This document shows, piece by piece, positions 55,506-63,248 of a DNA stretch of 64,000 bases. The stretch comes from Luxibacter massiliensis (lineage in GTDB: Bacteria > Bacillota > Clostridia > Lachnospirales > Lachnospiraceae): assembly GCF_900604355.1 (NCBI RefSeq), contig NZ_UWOE01000001.1, forward strand, positions 1 through 64,000. Reading direction: 5' to 3'. The notes beneath the pieces were generated by a model. It ran no database searches. It was not told where the DNA came from and saw only the letters and a list, made by a program, of their open reading frames with translations. Every line of letters starts with the position of its first letter. The stretch's first letter is position 1. The position numbers and the translations under genes were made by a program.

Positions 55506-56261
55506 ATGTCACGGAAAAACCATAAGATGATAGATGGGAGATTACTGCAAACGAATAAGAAGTATTCCCAGTTAAAAATGAAGCAGAAAGAAAAGATTGC
55601 GGAATGGATGTTTCAGGCAACCAGAGATTATTATATGAAAAAATGTACTTTTCCGAGTGACAAACATCTGGAAGAAGTGGTGGATTCTGTTTATGAAAAA
55701 ATTGAAGATGCAGAAATCTGGATTCCGTATGGAGAGGTCTTCAAGCATTATAAATCCAAACGATCGGATATCAACAAACGTGTCAGAAAATCTCTGAATG
55801 AAAAAGAAGAGAGTCAGATTGAGAAGGTCTGTTTTATGAATATGTGTATGATTCAGGATCATAAAGGGAATGTACTGGCTCTGGATAAAGTAAATGATAG
55901 CTATACCGGTACAACTTTTCCAGGCGGTCACGTAGAAGCAAATGAGATTTTTCAGAAATCTATGATTCGGGAAGTCTGGGAAGAAACAGGACTTACGGTT
56001 GAAGCACCGAAGCTTGGAGGATTATATCATTGGCATAAGAGCGGAGTGCACTATGTTATTACCTTGTATAAAGCGGATAAGTTTACCGGAGAATTAAAGA
56101 GTTCTGAGGAAGGAAGAGTTTATTGGATTCCGCTGGAAGAGTTAAAAACAAAAGAACTTGCTACAGGTATGGAACACGTTTTGCGGATTCTGGAATCAGA
56201 GAAGGTGGACGAGTGCTATATGCATCTGGAAGCAGATGGATATGTGGGAGACTTGTATTAA
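55506..56261 (+). CDS. NUDIX hydrolase
   Basis: A 251-residue protein. A perfect Nudix box lies at about 138-160 (GGHVEANEIFQKSMIREVWEE followed by TGL), which binds metal and cleaves nucleoside-diphosphate compounds; similar proteins act on 8-oxo-dGTP. The N-terminal ~95 residues are an additional helical, basic domain (KMKQKEKIAEWMFQATRDYY) that I cannot name. It is divergent from mobC, with its own promoter and terminator, so it is an independent unit. The substrate cannot be deduced. Confidence 0.88.
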   Translation: MSRKNHKMIDGRLLQTNKKYSQLKMKQKEKIAEWMFQATRDYYMKKCTFPSDKHLEEVVDSVYEKIEDAEIWIPYGEVFKHYKSKRSDINKRVRKSLNEKEESQIEKVCFMNMCMIQDHKGNVLALDKVNDSYTGTTFPGGHVEANEIFQKSMIREVWEETGLTVEAPKLGGLYHWHKSGVHYVITLYKADKFTGELKSSEEGRVYWIPLEELKTKELATGMEHVLRILESEKVDECYMHLEADGYVGDLY

Positions 56262-56273
56262 AGAATTACATGA

Positions 56274-56317
56274 GAAATGGCTGCCTGCTCATTGGAGAAA
56301 AGACAGCCATTCTTTAT
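56274..56317 (+). terminator. Terminator after the NUDIX gene
   Basis: AATGGCTG and CAGCCATT pair around a ~20-base loop, followed by CTTTAT. Confidence 0.55.
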
Positions 56318-56333
56318 AAGATACATCATTCAT

Positions 56334-56633
56334 CTATTCTGTTTTTTGCGGTTCGTTTTTGGAAGTGAAATTAATATATTTGGCACGTTGTAAAATTGAA
56401 ATAACTGCATCAATGCTTTCAGGATTGGAGAAGCTCATGATAAAAGGTTCTTCTTTAAATTCCATGGGTTCGAACCCAGGATTCTGATCTGGATTCTTGA
56501 GTATATGGATGGGACGTGCACTCTGATTATAAAATGCCAGTTGTGCGGAATCTGTAGTGTTACCGATGACACCAATGCCTACATCCCCTTTTCCAATATG
56601 TTTATTTAAGTTGATCATTTTCAAAAATAGCAT
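56334..56633 (-). CDS. Hypothetical protein after the ImmA-like gene
   Basis: A 99-residue soluble protein (start MLFLKMINLNKHIGKGD; ATG 56618 is an alternative) with VGIGVIGNTTDSAQLAF and a C-terminal helix. I do not recognise a family. It begins 2 bp after the ImmA-like gene stop, so it is probably co-transcribed. Neither start has a clear ribosome site. Confidence 0.5.
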   Translation of the reverse strand: MLFLKMINLNKHIGKGDVGIGVIGNTTDSAQLAFYNQSARPIHILKNPDQNPGFEPMEFKEEPFIMSFSNPESIDAVISILQRAKYINFTSKNEPQKTE

Positions 56634-56635
56634 AT

Positions 56636-57190
56636 TTAGTAATTTTCTATTATTCCCGAAGTAGGGATATCTTTTAAAAAGTCACTGTTGGAAGTAATCG
56701 GAGAATCTACAATCTGAACACCGCTACGTTTCATCATTCGGAATTTGAAATCAAGAAGTTCCGGTGGAACTTTCAGTTCAGTTGCAGCCTGGAAAAAGGA
56801 CATATCAGCGTTAAGCATCTCCAGGACATCTTCATCCTCCAGAAGATAATCAGCGGCAAAGCAATTCGCTTCATATTCACATTGTGATACTCCATCGAAT
56901 AATTCAAAATCATGAAAACACTTGATCTGAAGGGTTTTCTGATGAAGGAGTGCGTGCCCAATCTCGTGGATCAGGATAATCTGCTGTATGATTTCCGGCA
57001 GATCGCTGTTAATGACGATGCAGGTCTTTCGACATTCCCGCATACAGAAGCCTTTACAACAGTTTGGATCAGTTCCAAGCGGAAGCTTCTTAACAATAAT
57101 ATGCATAGCGGCTGCAAGGCGGTACGGATCACTTTCCTGATATTTTGTTTTTACTTTATTAACAGTGTCTCTTATACATTTTGAACTCAT
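56636..57190 (-). CDS. ImmA/IrrE-family metallopeptidase
   Basis: A 184-residue protein with the zinc-protease motif HEIGHALLH (residues 75-83) and the downstream ECEY-like segment CEYEANCFAADYLL that supplies the third ligand. ImmA-type proteases cleave the XRE repressor encoded beside them to induce a mobile element after DNA damage or contact signals. The XRE gene is directly upstream on the same strand, which supports that role. I chose ATG 57190, with CGAGGTG 5 bp before it, over ATG 57211. Confidence 0.88.
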   Translation of the reverse strand: MSSKCIRDTVNKVKTKYQESDPYRLAAAMHIIVKKLPLGTDPNCCKGFCMRECRKTCIVINSDLPEIIQQIILIHEIGHALLHQKTLQIKCFHDFELFDGVSQCEYEANCFAADYLLEDEDVLEMLNADMSFFQAATELKVPPELLDFKFRMMKRSGVQIVDSPITSNSDFLKDIPTSGIIENY

Positions 57191-57267
57191 AAAAACACCT
57201 CGATATTTCATAAGATAGTTTGCTGCAAGTATAGAGTAGCAAAAGTGCTGTACGAAAATACGGACAC

Positions 57268-57720
57268 CTATGAATCACTTTCCGTTTCAGTGTTTTTCTT
57301 TTTCCGTCCAAATGTCTTTTTAGCTTCCATCTTACAGGAAAGATATGCTTTGGTTACAGCTTGATAGAAAGCATCTTTTGCTTCTTCGTCAAGTTCGCCA
57401 CCAGCGAAAAGAGCACGGTTGGCTTCGAGAATCTCATTGATGTCCCTGGCTCCTTTTTCACCAAGCTGTCCATTGACTTCATCAATATAATCCATTTTTT
57501 CAATTCCATAAGAAGGATCTGTAATCTCGTCATGTTTTAAATAATCATAAGAGACATTTAATGCATGAGCGAGCTTTCTCATAGTAGAGATTCGTGCGAT
57601 GGTGCCGGAACTTTCATAAGCTGCGATTGCACGCTGTGATACGCCGACCAGTTCTGCAAGTTCTTTCTGCGTCAGATGATTCTGTTCTCGTTGAAATTTA
57701 ATCTTGTCTGAAAAATTCAT
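57268..57720 (-). CDS. XRE-family repressor (ImmR-like)
   Basis: A 150-residue regulator. The HTH domain (residues about 4-60) reads KIKFQREQNHLTQKELAEL, VGVSQRAIAAYESSG. The C-terminal half (DYIDEVNGQLGEKGARDINEI...) is likely for dimerisation or for cleavage by the ImmA-like protease. It faces the divergent Y-family polymerase gene across a region with GTGAAGTT/AACTTCAC repeats. The start at 57720 has AAAGGAT upstream; ATG 57762 would add 14 residues without a ribosome site. Confidence 0.9.
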   Translation of the reverse strand: MNFSDKIKFQREQNHLTQKELAELVGVSQRAIAAYESSGTIARISTMRKLAHALNVSYDYLKHDEITDPSYGIEKMDYIDEVNGQLGEKGARDINEILEANRALFAGGELDEEAKDAFYQAVTKAYLSCKMEAKKTFGRKKKNTETESDS

Positions 57721-57819
57721 AGTGGGATCCTTTCCAAGTTTTTGAAATCGTAACTTCATCAACTTTATAAAAACTATTGACAGAGTTCATTATCACGTAT
57801 AAAATACAAACAAATGTTC

Positions 57820-57855
57820 GTGAAGTTAGTAGAAATTATAATCCAAAAACTTCAC
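57820..57855. promoter_or_regulatory. Operator-like inverted repeat over a -10 box
   Basis: GTGAAGTT (57820-57827) and AACTTCAC (57848-57855) form a perfect 8-bp inverted repeat spaced by 20 bp, and a consensus TATAAT (57837-57842) lies between the arms. A repressor bound here, most likely the divergent XRE protein, would block the polymerase promoter. Confidence 0.65.
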
Positions 57856-57913
57856 AAAGTCAATATGAAGCAAAGAAGTTTTATTACGATTTTTAAACTG
57901 GTAGGTGAATGTT

Positions 57914-59158
57914 ATGAGCAGGACAATTCTTCATTCAGATATGAATTGCTTTTACGCAAGTGTCGAGATGTTGCATCATCCGGAACTTGCCGGAAAGCCG
58001 ATGGCAGTTGGGGGCGATCCGAAAGCAAGACATGGAATTGTGCTGACTGCGAATTATATTGCAAAGCGAGCCGGAGTAAAAACAGGTATGGCATTGTGGC
58101 AGGCAAGGCAGGTTTGCCCGGAAATAATTTTTGTACCGCCTCGCATGGATCTTTATTTGAGGTTTTCCAGAATGGCACAGGAGATTTACAGTGAATACAC
58201 AGATCAGAGAGAACCATTTGGGATTGATGAAAGCTGGCTGGATGTAACTGCCAGCACTTCTGTCAAGGGAGACGGAATGAAGATTGCAAAAGAGATCAGC
58301 AGTCGGATTAAATATGAACTAGGTGTTACCGTAAGTATTGGTGTTTCCTGGAATAAGATATTTGCAAAGCTCGGTTCTGATTATAAAAAGCCAGATGCCA
58401 TTACAGAGTTTTCCAAAGACAATTACAAGGATATTGCATGGAAACTTCCAGTAGGAGATTTACTTATGGTCGGACGAAGTACTGAACGGACGATGAAGAA
58501 ACTTGGCATTTGTACGATTGGAGATTTGGCAGGAGCAGAACCTTCTATATTAGAAACATATCTTGGAAAGATGGGATTGGTACTTCATACCTTTGCAAAT
58601 GGATGGGATGAAACTCCAGTTTCGGTAGAAGGATATAAAGCACCAATCAAGTCTATCGGGAACAGCACAACAACGCCAAGAGATCTTGTTAGTGAATTGG
58701 ATGTCAAGATTATTTTGATGGCTCTTTCAGAGAGTGTAGGAGCCAGGCTGCGTGAAAATGGTTTTCAATGCAGGACAGTAGAAATCTCGATTCGGGATAA
58801 TGGTCTGTATCATTTCACGAGACAGTGCAAGCTGGACAGGGCAAGTAATCTTACAGAAGAAATTGCCAGAACTGCATTTGAGTTATTTCAGAAAAATTAT
58901 AACTGGGAACATCCGATTCGTAGTCTTGGTGTTCGAGGATGTGATCTGGTATCAGAAGAGATGCCTTATCAGCTTGATTTATTTATGGATGAAACAAAAA
59001 GAGAAAAAATCAAAAAGATGGACCAGGTGGTAGATGAGATCCGTGGAAGGTTTGGCTATCAGAGTATTCAGAGAGCATTTATGTATCAGGATAAGATACT
59101 GGCACAGCTGAATGCTAAGGAACATACGGTTCATCCACAAGCATATTTTCATGGATAG
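57914..59158 (+). CDS. Y-family DNA polymerase (DinB/UmuC-like)
   Basis: A 414-residue translesion polymerase. Catalytic acidic residues are in HSDMNCFYASVE (Asp9) and GIDESWLD (Asp105, Glu106), with VSIGVSWNKIFAKLGSD and the fingers/little-finger regions following. Pol IV and UvrX-type enzymes on mobile elements are typically SOS-controlled. Here the gene is divergent from an XRE/ImmA pair with an operator-like repeat over its promoter. ATG 57914 follows TAGGTGA; the GTG at 57905 is less likely. The next small gene starts 20 bp after the stop. Confidence 0.93.
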   Translation: MSRTILHSDMNCFYASVEMLHHPELAGKPMAVGGDPKARHGIVLTANYIAKRAGVKTGMALWQARQVCPEIIFVPPRMDLYLRFSRMAQEIYSEYTDQREPFGIDESWLDVTASTSVKGDGMKIAKEISSRIKYELGVTVSIGVSWNKIFAKLGSDYKKPDAITEFSKDNYKDIAWKLPVGDLLMVGRSTERTMKKLGICTIGDLAGAEPSILETYLGKMGLVLHTFANGWDETPVSVEGYKAPIKSIGNSTTTPRDLVSELDVKIILMALSESVGARLRENGFQCRTVEISIRDNGLYHFTRQCKLDRASNLTEEIARTAFELFQKNYNWEHPIRSLGVRGCDLVSEEMPYQLDLFMDETKREKIKKMDQVVDEIRGRFGYQSIQRAFMYQDKILAQLNAKEHTVHPQAYFHG

Positions 59159-59178
59159 GAGAGAGCAGGTGTTTTGTA

Positions 59179-59418
59179 ATGACAGCTAAAGTGTATGTAG
59201 ATGTCCTGGCGGTATTTAGCCGGGAAGGAGAATTGATCCCTACAGCGTTTGTCTGGGAAGATGGACGAAAGTATGCGATTGATAAGGTTTCAAAACCGGA
59301 GCGTTGTGCCAGTCGAAAAGCTGGTGGAACAGGATATCGTTATACCTGTCAGGTGGGCGGGAAAATCTGTCATCTGACTTATGAAGAAAATTACAGATGG
59401 TTTATGGAACGTAAATAG
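59179..59418 (+). CDS. Small protein linked to the Y-family polymerase
   Basis: A 79-residue soluble protein (VYVDVLAVFSREGELIP, FVWEDGRKYAID, GYRYTCQVGGKICHL). Its small beta-rich form and position after a Y-family polymerase recall DUF6504-type companions of ImuB/DinB genes, but the match is not strong enough for a name. GGAGAGAGCAGG is the likely ribosome site. Confidence 0.6.
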   Translation: MTAKVYVDVLAVFSREGELIPTAFVWEDGRKYAIDKVSKPERCASRKAGGTGYRYTCQVGGKICHLTYEENYRWFMERK

Positions 59419-59443
59419 ATTTAAATAGATTTAAAAAGTAGTA

Positions 59444-59472
59444 TTGACACTAGCTTTACTTTTTGGTATCAT
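59444..59472 (+). promoter_or_regulatory. Sigma-A promoter of the RHH-like gene
   Basis: Consensus TTGACA (59444-59449), 17-bp spacer and TATCAT (59467-59472), 48 bp before the gene at 59520. Confidence 0.75.
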
Positions 59473-59519
59473 TGGAAATGTGGTAGTGATGATGTGAGCT
59501 TTAAAAGGAGGTAGATAAT

Positions 59520-59942
59520 ATGAGATGTCAGGTTTACATTCCAAAGGAACTGGAAGAGGTGTTGTTAAATGATGCTAAAAAAGCAGGTGTTAATGTATCA
59601 GAAATTATTATTAGAATATTGAAAAAAAATTATAAAACAAAGAATAGCGAAACACTAGATTATATTGCACTTAAAGATATTGTTTTTAAAGAAATAGAAG
59701 AATATATTTCAACATTAAATATCAATGATGAATTCGAGTTATATGATGCATCTGAAACATTTCGCAATATTCCGATGACAAAAGAGGGGAAGCCTAATGT
59801 TAATCGGGCAAAGCTTGGTAGATTGTTTGGTCAGTCTATTGGCAAAAAACCATTTGAAAATGTGGAAAGAGTTTATATTGCAAACGGTAATGTTAAGAAA
59901 TCAAGATACAATAAAGCTACAATGTTTAAACGAACAAAATAG
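59520..59942 (+). CDS. Small protein with ribbon-helix-helix-like N-terminus
   Basis: A 140-residue protein. Residues 1-40 (MRCQVYIPKELEEVLLNDA, NVSEIIIRILKK) look like a ribbon-helix-helix. The C-terminal half (FELYDASETFRNIPMTKEG, KLGRLFGQSIGKK) is basic and resembles a winged-helix-like DNA-binding module. No family is named with confidence. It has its own strong promoter and AAAAGGAGG ribosome site. Its codon use is more A+T-rich than its neighbours, which suggests a separate origin. Confidence 0.65.
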   Translation: MRCQVYIPKELEEVLLNDAKKAGVNVSEIIIRILKKNYKTKNSETLDYIALKDIVFKEIEEYISTLNINDEFELYDASETFRNIPMTKEGKPNVNRAKLGRLFGQSIGKKPFENVERVYIANGNVKKSRYNKATMFKRTK

Positions 59943-59967
59943 TTGTAATACAAAATATTGTAACGTG

Positions 59968-60004
59968 CTCCAAAGGGAGCCCTGAATCAGGGCCCCCTTT
60001 GGAG
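59968..60004. terminator. Strong hairpin, inverted copy of the one at 17025
   Basis: CTCCAAAGGG...CCCTTTGGAG forms a stem of about 17 bp with a 3-base loop. The 29-bp core (59972-60000) is the reverse complement of 17025-17053 except for the loop centre. Read on the minus strand, the stem has its wobble pair intact. No T-run follows on either strand. Confidence 0.5.
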
Positions 60005-60010
60005 AGATAG

Positions 60011-60166
60011 ATATTCGATGAGAACATCAGCAGTCGGGGATACATCCTTTCCCGTGAGAACCGATTGCTTTCAATAGATCATACAGTTGCCGGTCAGCCA
60101 GAAATAGAAGCTATCCCACAGCGGATATTTCTGCGGAATCTGCATGAAGAGATGTTAGGACAGTGA
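60011..60166 (+). pseudogene. Open frame without start, possible gene remnant
   Basis: A 51-codon open stretch from the stop at 60008-60010 to TGA 60164-60166 reads like a real protein (ISSRGYILSRENRLLSI, then DHTVAGQPEIEAIPQRIF) but has no ATG or GTG near its start. It may be the 3' end of a gene whose beginning was replaced at the hairpin 59968-60004. I cannot name the family. The rest of 60167-60236 holds only the ribosome site of the next gene. Confidence 0.35.
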
Positions 60167-60236
60167 CAGACTGTGAATGGAACAAACAATACAATGATTG
60201 GTCTGGCTGCGGAAGCGGTCGGGAAGGAGGACAATT

Positions 60237-60782
60237 ATGCAGAGAATACAGGATATGTTTATCAATATGGAAGAAGTGGCAGAGGATGCTTATAAGAATA
60301 CGGAATTATTGCTGAGTCAGTATACCAAGGTAATGTTCCGTATTGAGAAGAATCTTGTGGATATAGATTATGAAATGTATGCAGAAGAAGGGAAGCATCT
60401 GAAGGAAATGTTATATGATCTGGTAGATTTCGATGCGACTGCAGAGAAACGCAGAATTCAGGAAAAGCTTCTGAATAATGATATGAATCTCTGTTTGCTG
60501 GAAATAATGAGAGATTCCCTGATAGCTTTGAGGGATTATCCAAAGAATGGACAGCTGTATTATCGGCTTTTGAAATATAGATATTTTGAAGCAGGAAATA
60601 CCAATGAAGATGTGATGCTGATGCTGGATGATATGCCAAGCACCACTTACTATCGAAACCGTAAGAAAGCAATCCGGTTGTATGCAACAATGCTCTGGGC
60701 ATTTACACGACCGGAAAAGATACAGAATAAGATGGAGGAAATAAACTGGAAGAAAAGTGGAAGTAAAGTGGCAGTGAACTGA
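60237..60782 (+). CDS. Sigma-region-4/ArpU-like regulator
   Basis: A 181-residue, mostly helical protein. The segment YRLLKYRYFEAGNTNEDV followed by MLMLDDMPSTTYYRNRKKAIRLYATMLW has the form of a sigma-70 region 4 or phage ArpU/RinA-type late regulator. The N-terminal half is coiled coil. Such proteins are common near the ends of Clostridial conjugative elements. GGAAGGAGGAC precedes ATG 60237. Terminators follow. Target unknown. Confidence 0.7.
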   Translation: MQRIQDMFINMEEVAEDAYKNTELLLSQYTKVMFRIEKNLVDIDYEMYAEEGKHLKEMLYDLVDFDATAEKRRIQEKLLNNDMNLCLLEIMRDSLIALRDYPKNGQLYYRLLKYRYFEAGNTNEDVMLMLDDMPSTTYYRNRKKAIRLYATMLWAFTRPEKIQNKMEEINWKKSGSKVAVN

Positions 60783-60856
60783 CAGTAAACTGGCATGTGA
60801 ATGGTATTACAATGAAAATACGTGCATGTTAGAATTGATATGCTGAGAGAAATAGA

Positions 60857-60888
60857 CCTTCGCAGACGTAATGTTTGCGGAGGTTTTT
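60857..60888 (+). terminator. Terminator after the ArpU-like gene
   Basis: CCTTCGCAGAC pairs with GTTTGCGGAGG (several G-U pairs) around a 5-base loop, followed by TTTTTCTTTT. Confidence 0.7.
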
Positions 60889-60912
60889 CTTTTCTCAAAT
60901 TATAAGGCGTCA

Positions 60913-60943
60913 GGCTGTGCCCGGAAGGGCATGGCCTTTTTTT
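60913..60943 (+). terminator. Second terminator hairpin
   Basis: GGCTGTGCCC and GGGCATGGCC pair around a GGAA tetraloop and are followed by seven T's. Between here and 61063 I see no gene that I can support. Confidence 0.7.
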
Positions 60944-61063
60944 ATACCCAAAAACAGGTTGCAGATTTGAAAAAGCTTCCTTTTTAACAGGTAGATGCCG
61001 GAAAGGAAGAGCATATCAAGATGCAGGGAAGAGGCAGGCATTATGCCAGATATCCATGATTTT

Positions 61064-61097
61064 CGATTTGTCACAAATCAACAAAAACGACAAATCG
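61064..61097 (+). promoter_or_regulatory. Inverted repeat abutting the ribosome site of the next gene
   Basis: CGATTTGTC (61064-61072) and GACAAATCG (61089-61097) form a perfect 9-bp repeat with a 16-base loop; the right arm touches GGAGGA (61097-61102). It may act as an mRNA switch or as an operator. Confidence 0.55.
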
Positions 61098-61108
61098 GAG
61101 GAACAATC

Positions 61109-61669
61109 ATGGAAAAAAGAAAATACACATTTTACGACAGATACCAGAAGGTGAAATACGCTAATATTACTGCAGAGGAGCTGGAAGTTCTTAATATTTC
61201 TTATAATAAGGAACATTATATGTTTGATCAGCAGCATCAGAGAAATAATACAGTATTATTTTGTGGTTTAGAGTCAGAAAACGGTTGTGCGACAGACTTT
61301 ATCGCAGATAGCGGACGTGACATTGCATCGGATATCACAACCGAGATCTTCTTCAAAGAACTCTTCAGTGATCTGACAGAGAAAGAAAAGAAAATCGTGA
61401 GCGATTATTTTATTATGGGAAAACAGGTTAAGGAAACAGCAGAGGAACTGGGCATCAGCACACGTCAGGTGAGTAGAGACAAAAACAGTGCTTTGGCAAA
61501 AATGTTAAAGAGAATGAAAGCAGCTGGATATGAATCATATGCTGAGGCGGCAGGTGTATTTCTGCAGGAAAGTGATTATATTCCAACACAGATGGAGACG
61601 CAGAATTCTATTATGAAGAAAAGGACCGGAGAAGTGAGACTGCCATCGGATCATAATGGTAATAAATAA
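61109..61669 (+). CDS. Sigma-70 region-4-like protein
   Basis: A 186-residue regulator. The C-terminal part (LTEKEKKIVSDYFIMGKQV, KETAEELGISTRQVSRDKN) is a sigma region 4 helix-turn-helix; the N-terminal half (KRKYTFYDRYQKVKYANI) is specific to a family seen in Clostridial mobile elements. GGAGGAAC lies 7 bp before ATG 61109. An in-frame ATG at 61043 would extend it by 22 residues. It probably controls element genes; targets are unknown. Confidence 0.8.
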   Translation: MEKRKYTFYDRYQKVKYANITAEELEVLNISYNKEHYMFDQQHQRNNTVLFCGLESENGCATDFIADSGRDIASDITTEIFFKELFSDLTEKEKKIVSDYFIMGKQVKETAEELGISTRQVSRDKNSALAKMLKRMKAAGYESYAEAAGVFLQESDYIPTQMETQNSIMKKRTGEVRLPSDHNGNK

Positions 61670-61747
61670 AGTTAATTGAATATCCAATCATCAAAAAGTA
61701 GGTGTCGCACTTTTTTCAGTTGGCTTGGCTTACGAAAACAGCGTTAA

Positions 61748-62101
61748 TTATTCCGCAGTTTCTCTTGCCTTTTTCAAGCCTTGAGCCGTAGCTTCCATCA
61801 CGATAAGCTCCTTTTCTTCCATATCATTCAACAGTACATCAACTTGTTTGCGGCGATTGTTGTCGCCATCTTCATTGCATGGAAAAAAGAACTGGTCTAC
61901 AGAGATGTCAAGCAAGGTAGTAATGAGATAAAATTTGTTAAGCCTTGGGTGCTGCCCCCTGTTCTCTATATACATAATAGAGCGTGGCGTAAGGTCTACC
62001 AGTTGGGCAAGATATTCCTGTGTCCACCCTTTTGCTTCCCGAGCTTTTTTTATCGCTATACCTAACGGCTTAAAATCAAGTTTTCTTTCATCTTGGTACA
62101 T
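61748..62101 (-). CDS. XRE-family regulator of the right-end cargo
   Basis: A 117-residue protein with an HTH at about 12-66 (LGIAIKKAREAKGWTQEYL, LTPRSIMYIENRGQHP) and a charged C-terminal helix. It is divergent from the small HTH gene at 62267. An 8-bp inverted repeat ATATCATC/GATGATAT (62106-62144) directly upstream is a candidate autoregulatory site. The 78 bp downstream (61670-61747) contain only a weak A/T-rich hairpin. Confidence 0.88.
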   Translation of the reverse strand: MYQDERKLDFKPLGIAIKKAREAKGWTQEYLAQLVDLTPRSIMYIENRGQHPRLNKFYLITTLLDISVDQFFFPCNEDGDNNRRKQVDVLLNDMEEKELIVMEATAQGLKKARETAE

Positions 62102-62105
62102 TTTA

Positions 62106-62144
62106 ATATCATCCTATATCATTGTACATTTCGGGTGATGATAT
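62106..62144. promoter_or_regulatory. Operator-like inverted repeat upstream of XRE gene
   Basis: ATATCATC (62106-62113) and GATGATAT (62137-62144), a perfect 8-bp inverted repeat spaced by 23 bp, directly before the XRE start. Confidence 0.5.
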
Positions 62145-62203
62145 TTGAACGAAGTATGATTTTATGTTTAGTAGTGTATAATTTCGTATTAGTGGAGAGA
62201 AAC

Positions 62204-62232
62204 TTGCTATTATTCGTCATTCCGTATATAAT
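62204..62232 (+). promoter_or_regulatory. Promoter of the HTH/XRE-membrane genes
   Basis: TTGCTA (62204-62209), 17-bp spacer, TATAAT (62227-62232). The -10 lies in a palindrome TATATAATAATTATATA. Confidence 0.7.
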
Positions 62233-62266
62233 AATTATATACTCTTTGCGAAAGGAAGTTGATATT

Positions 62267-62464
62267 ATGAATTACATTTCTGTGAAAGCCGCTTCTGAAA
62301 AATGGGGCATATCGGAAAGACGGATACAAAAATTATGTGAGGAAAATCGCATTGACGGAACTGAAAAATTTGGTCGTGCATGGATGATACCAAAAGATGC
62401 AGAAAAACCCGTTGATGGACGTATGAAAACAAGGAACAAACAGGAGGAGAATCATGGAATTTAA
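62267..62464 (+). CDS. Small helix-turn-helix protein, paralogue of 29065
   Basis: A 65-residue winged-helix protein: YISVKAASEKWGISERRIQKLC is the HTH and RIDGTEKFGRAWMIPKDAEKP the wing. It is clearly related to the equally long protein at 29065-29262. AAAGGAAG precedes it. The gene overlaps the next gene's start by 11 bp, so the two are coupled. Confidence 0.82.
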   Translation: MNYISVKAASEKWGISERRIQKLCEENRIDGTEKFGRAWMIPKDAEKPVDGRMKTRNKQEENHGI

Positions 62465-63068
62465 TGAAAAGCTACAACAGCTTAGGACTGGAAAGAACTT
62501 AACGCAGGAACAACTTGCGGAGCAATTATATGTATCAAGAACAGCCATTTCAAAATGGGAAAGCGGCAAGGGTTACCCTAACATTGAGTCGCTCAAGTGT
62601 ATTTCTAAATTCTTTTCTGTGACCATAGATGAACTGCTATCGGGCGAAGAACTGATTACACTTGCCGAAACTGAAAATCGTTCCAACTTGAAAAAAATTT
62701 ACAGTTTCATTTATGGAATATTAGATATGATGGCGGTTACTTTTATACTTTTGCCGTTGTATGGTAACCTTGTTGACGGATATATTTATTCTGTCAATCT
62801 ACTTTCATTTACAGACACTACCCCAATATATCTTGCAATCTATTGGATTGTTTTTATTGTTTTGATTGCACTTGGGATAGCGAAACTGATGTGTGTTTGT
62901 TTTGAAAAGGAATCATGGAGCAACATAATCACAAAATGCTCTCTCGTGCTGAGTACGCTTGTTATCTGCTTCTTCGCTGCGGCAAGACAACCCTATGTAA
63001 CCGCCCTTATGTTTCTGCTATTTGTTGCTAAAATATTTGTCTGGATAAAGCAAACCCAAACAAAGTAA
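62454..63068 (+). CDS. XRE regulator with membrane domain
   Basis: A 204-residue protein. Residues 1-65 are an XRE HTH (LQQLRTGKNLTQEQLAEQL, VSRTAISKWESGKGYP); about 80-200 carry four membrane helices. Such membrane-tethered XRE proteins often control an adjacent ABC transporter. The transporter gene follows after a terminator at 63092. AGGAGGAGAA lies just before the start. Confidence 0.88.
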   Translation: MEFNEKLQQLRTGKNLTQEQLAEQLYVSRTAISKWESGKGYPNIESLKCISKFFSVTIDELLSGEELITLAETENRSNLKKIYSFIYGILDMMAVTFILLPLYGNLVDGYIYSVNLLSFTDTTPIYLAIYWIVFIVLIALGIAKLMCVCFEKESWSNIITKCSLVLSTLVICFFAAARQPYVTALMFLLFVAKIFVWIKQTQTK

Positions 63069-63091
63069 AATGCCATAAACCCTTTAAAATA

Positions 63092-63123
63092 GGCTCTGAC
63101 ACGATAAGTGTCGGAGCTTTTTT
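63092..63123 (+). terminator. Terminator before the ABC transporter gene
   Basis: GCTCTGACAC and GTGTCGGAGC (one G-U pair) around a 5-base loop, then six T's. Confidence 0.8.
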
Positions 63124-63248
63124 CGTGCTGACATCTATTGTGTCGGCATTGTGACGGTAGATTTCTTGGCTTCTATGCAATACTCGTGGATAATAAGATT
63201 GTGGTCAGCGAAAACAAGAACAGCAACCCACGGAAAGGAGAATCAAAT

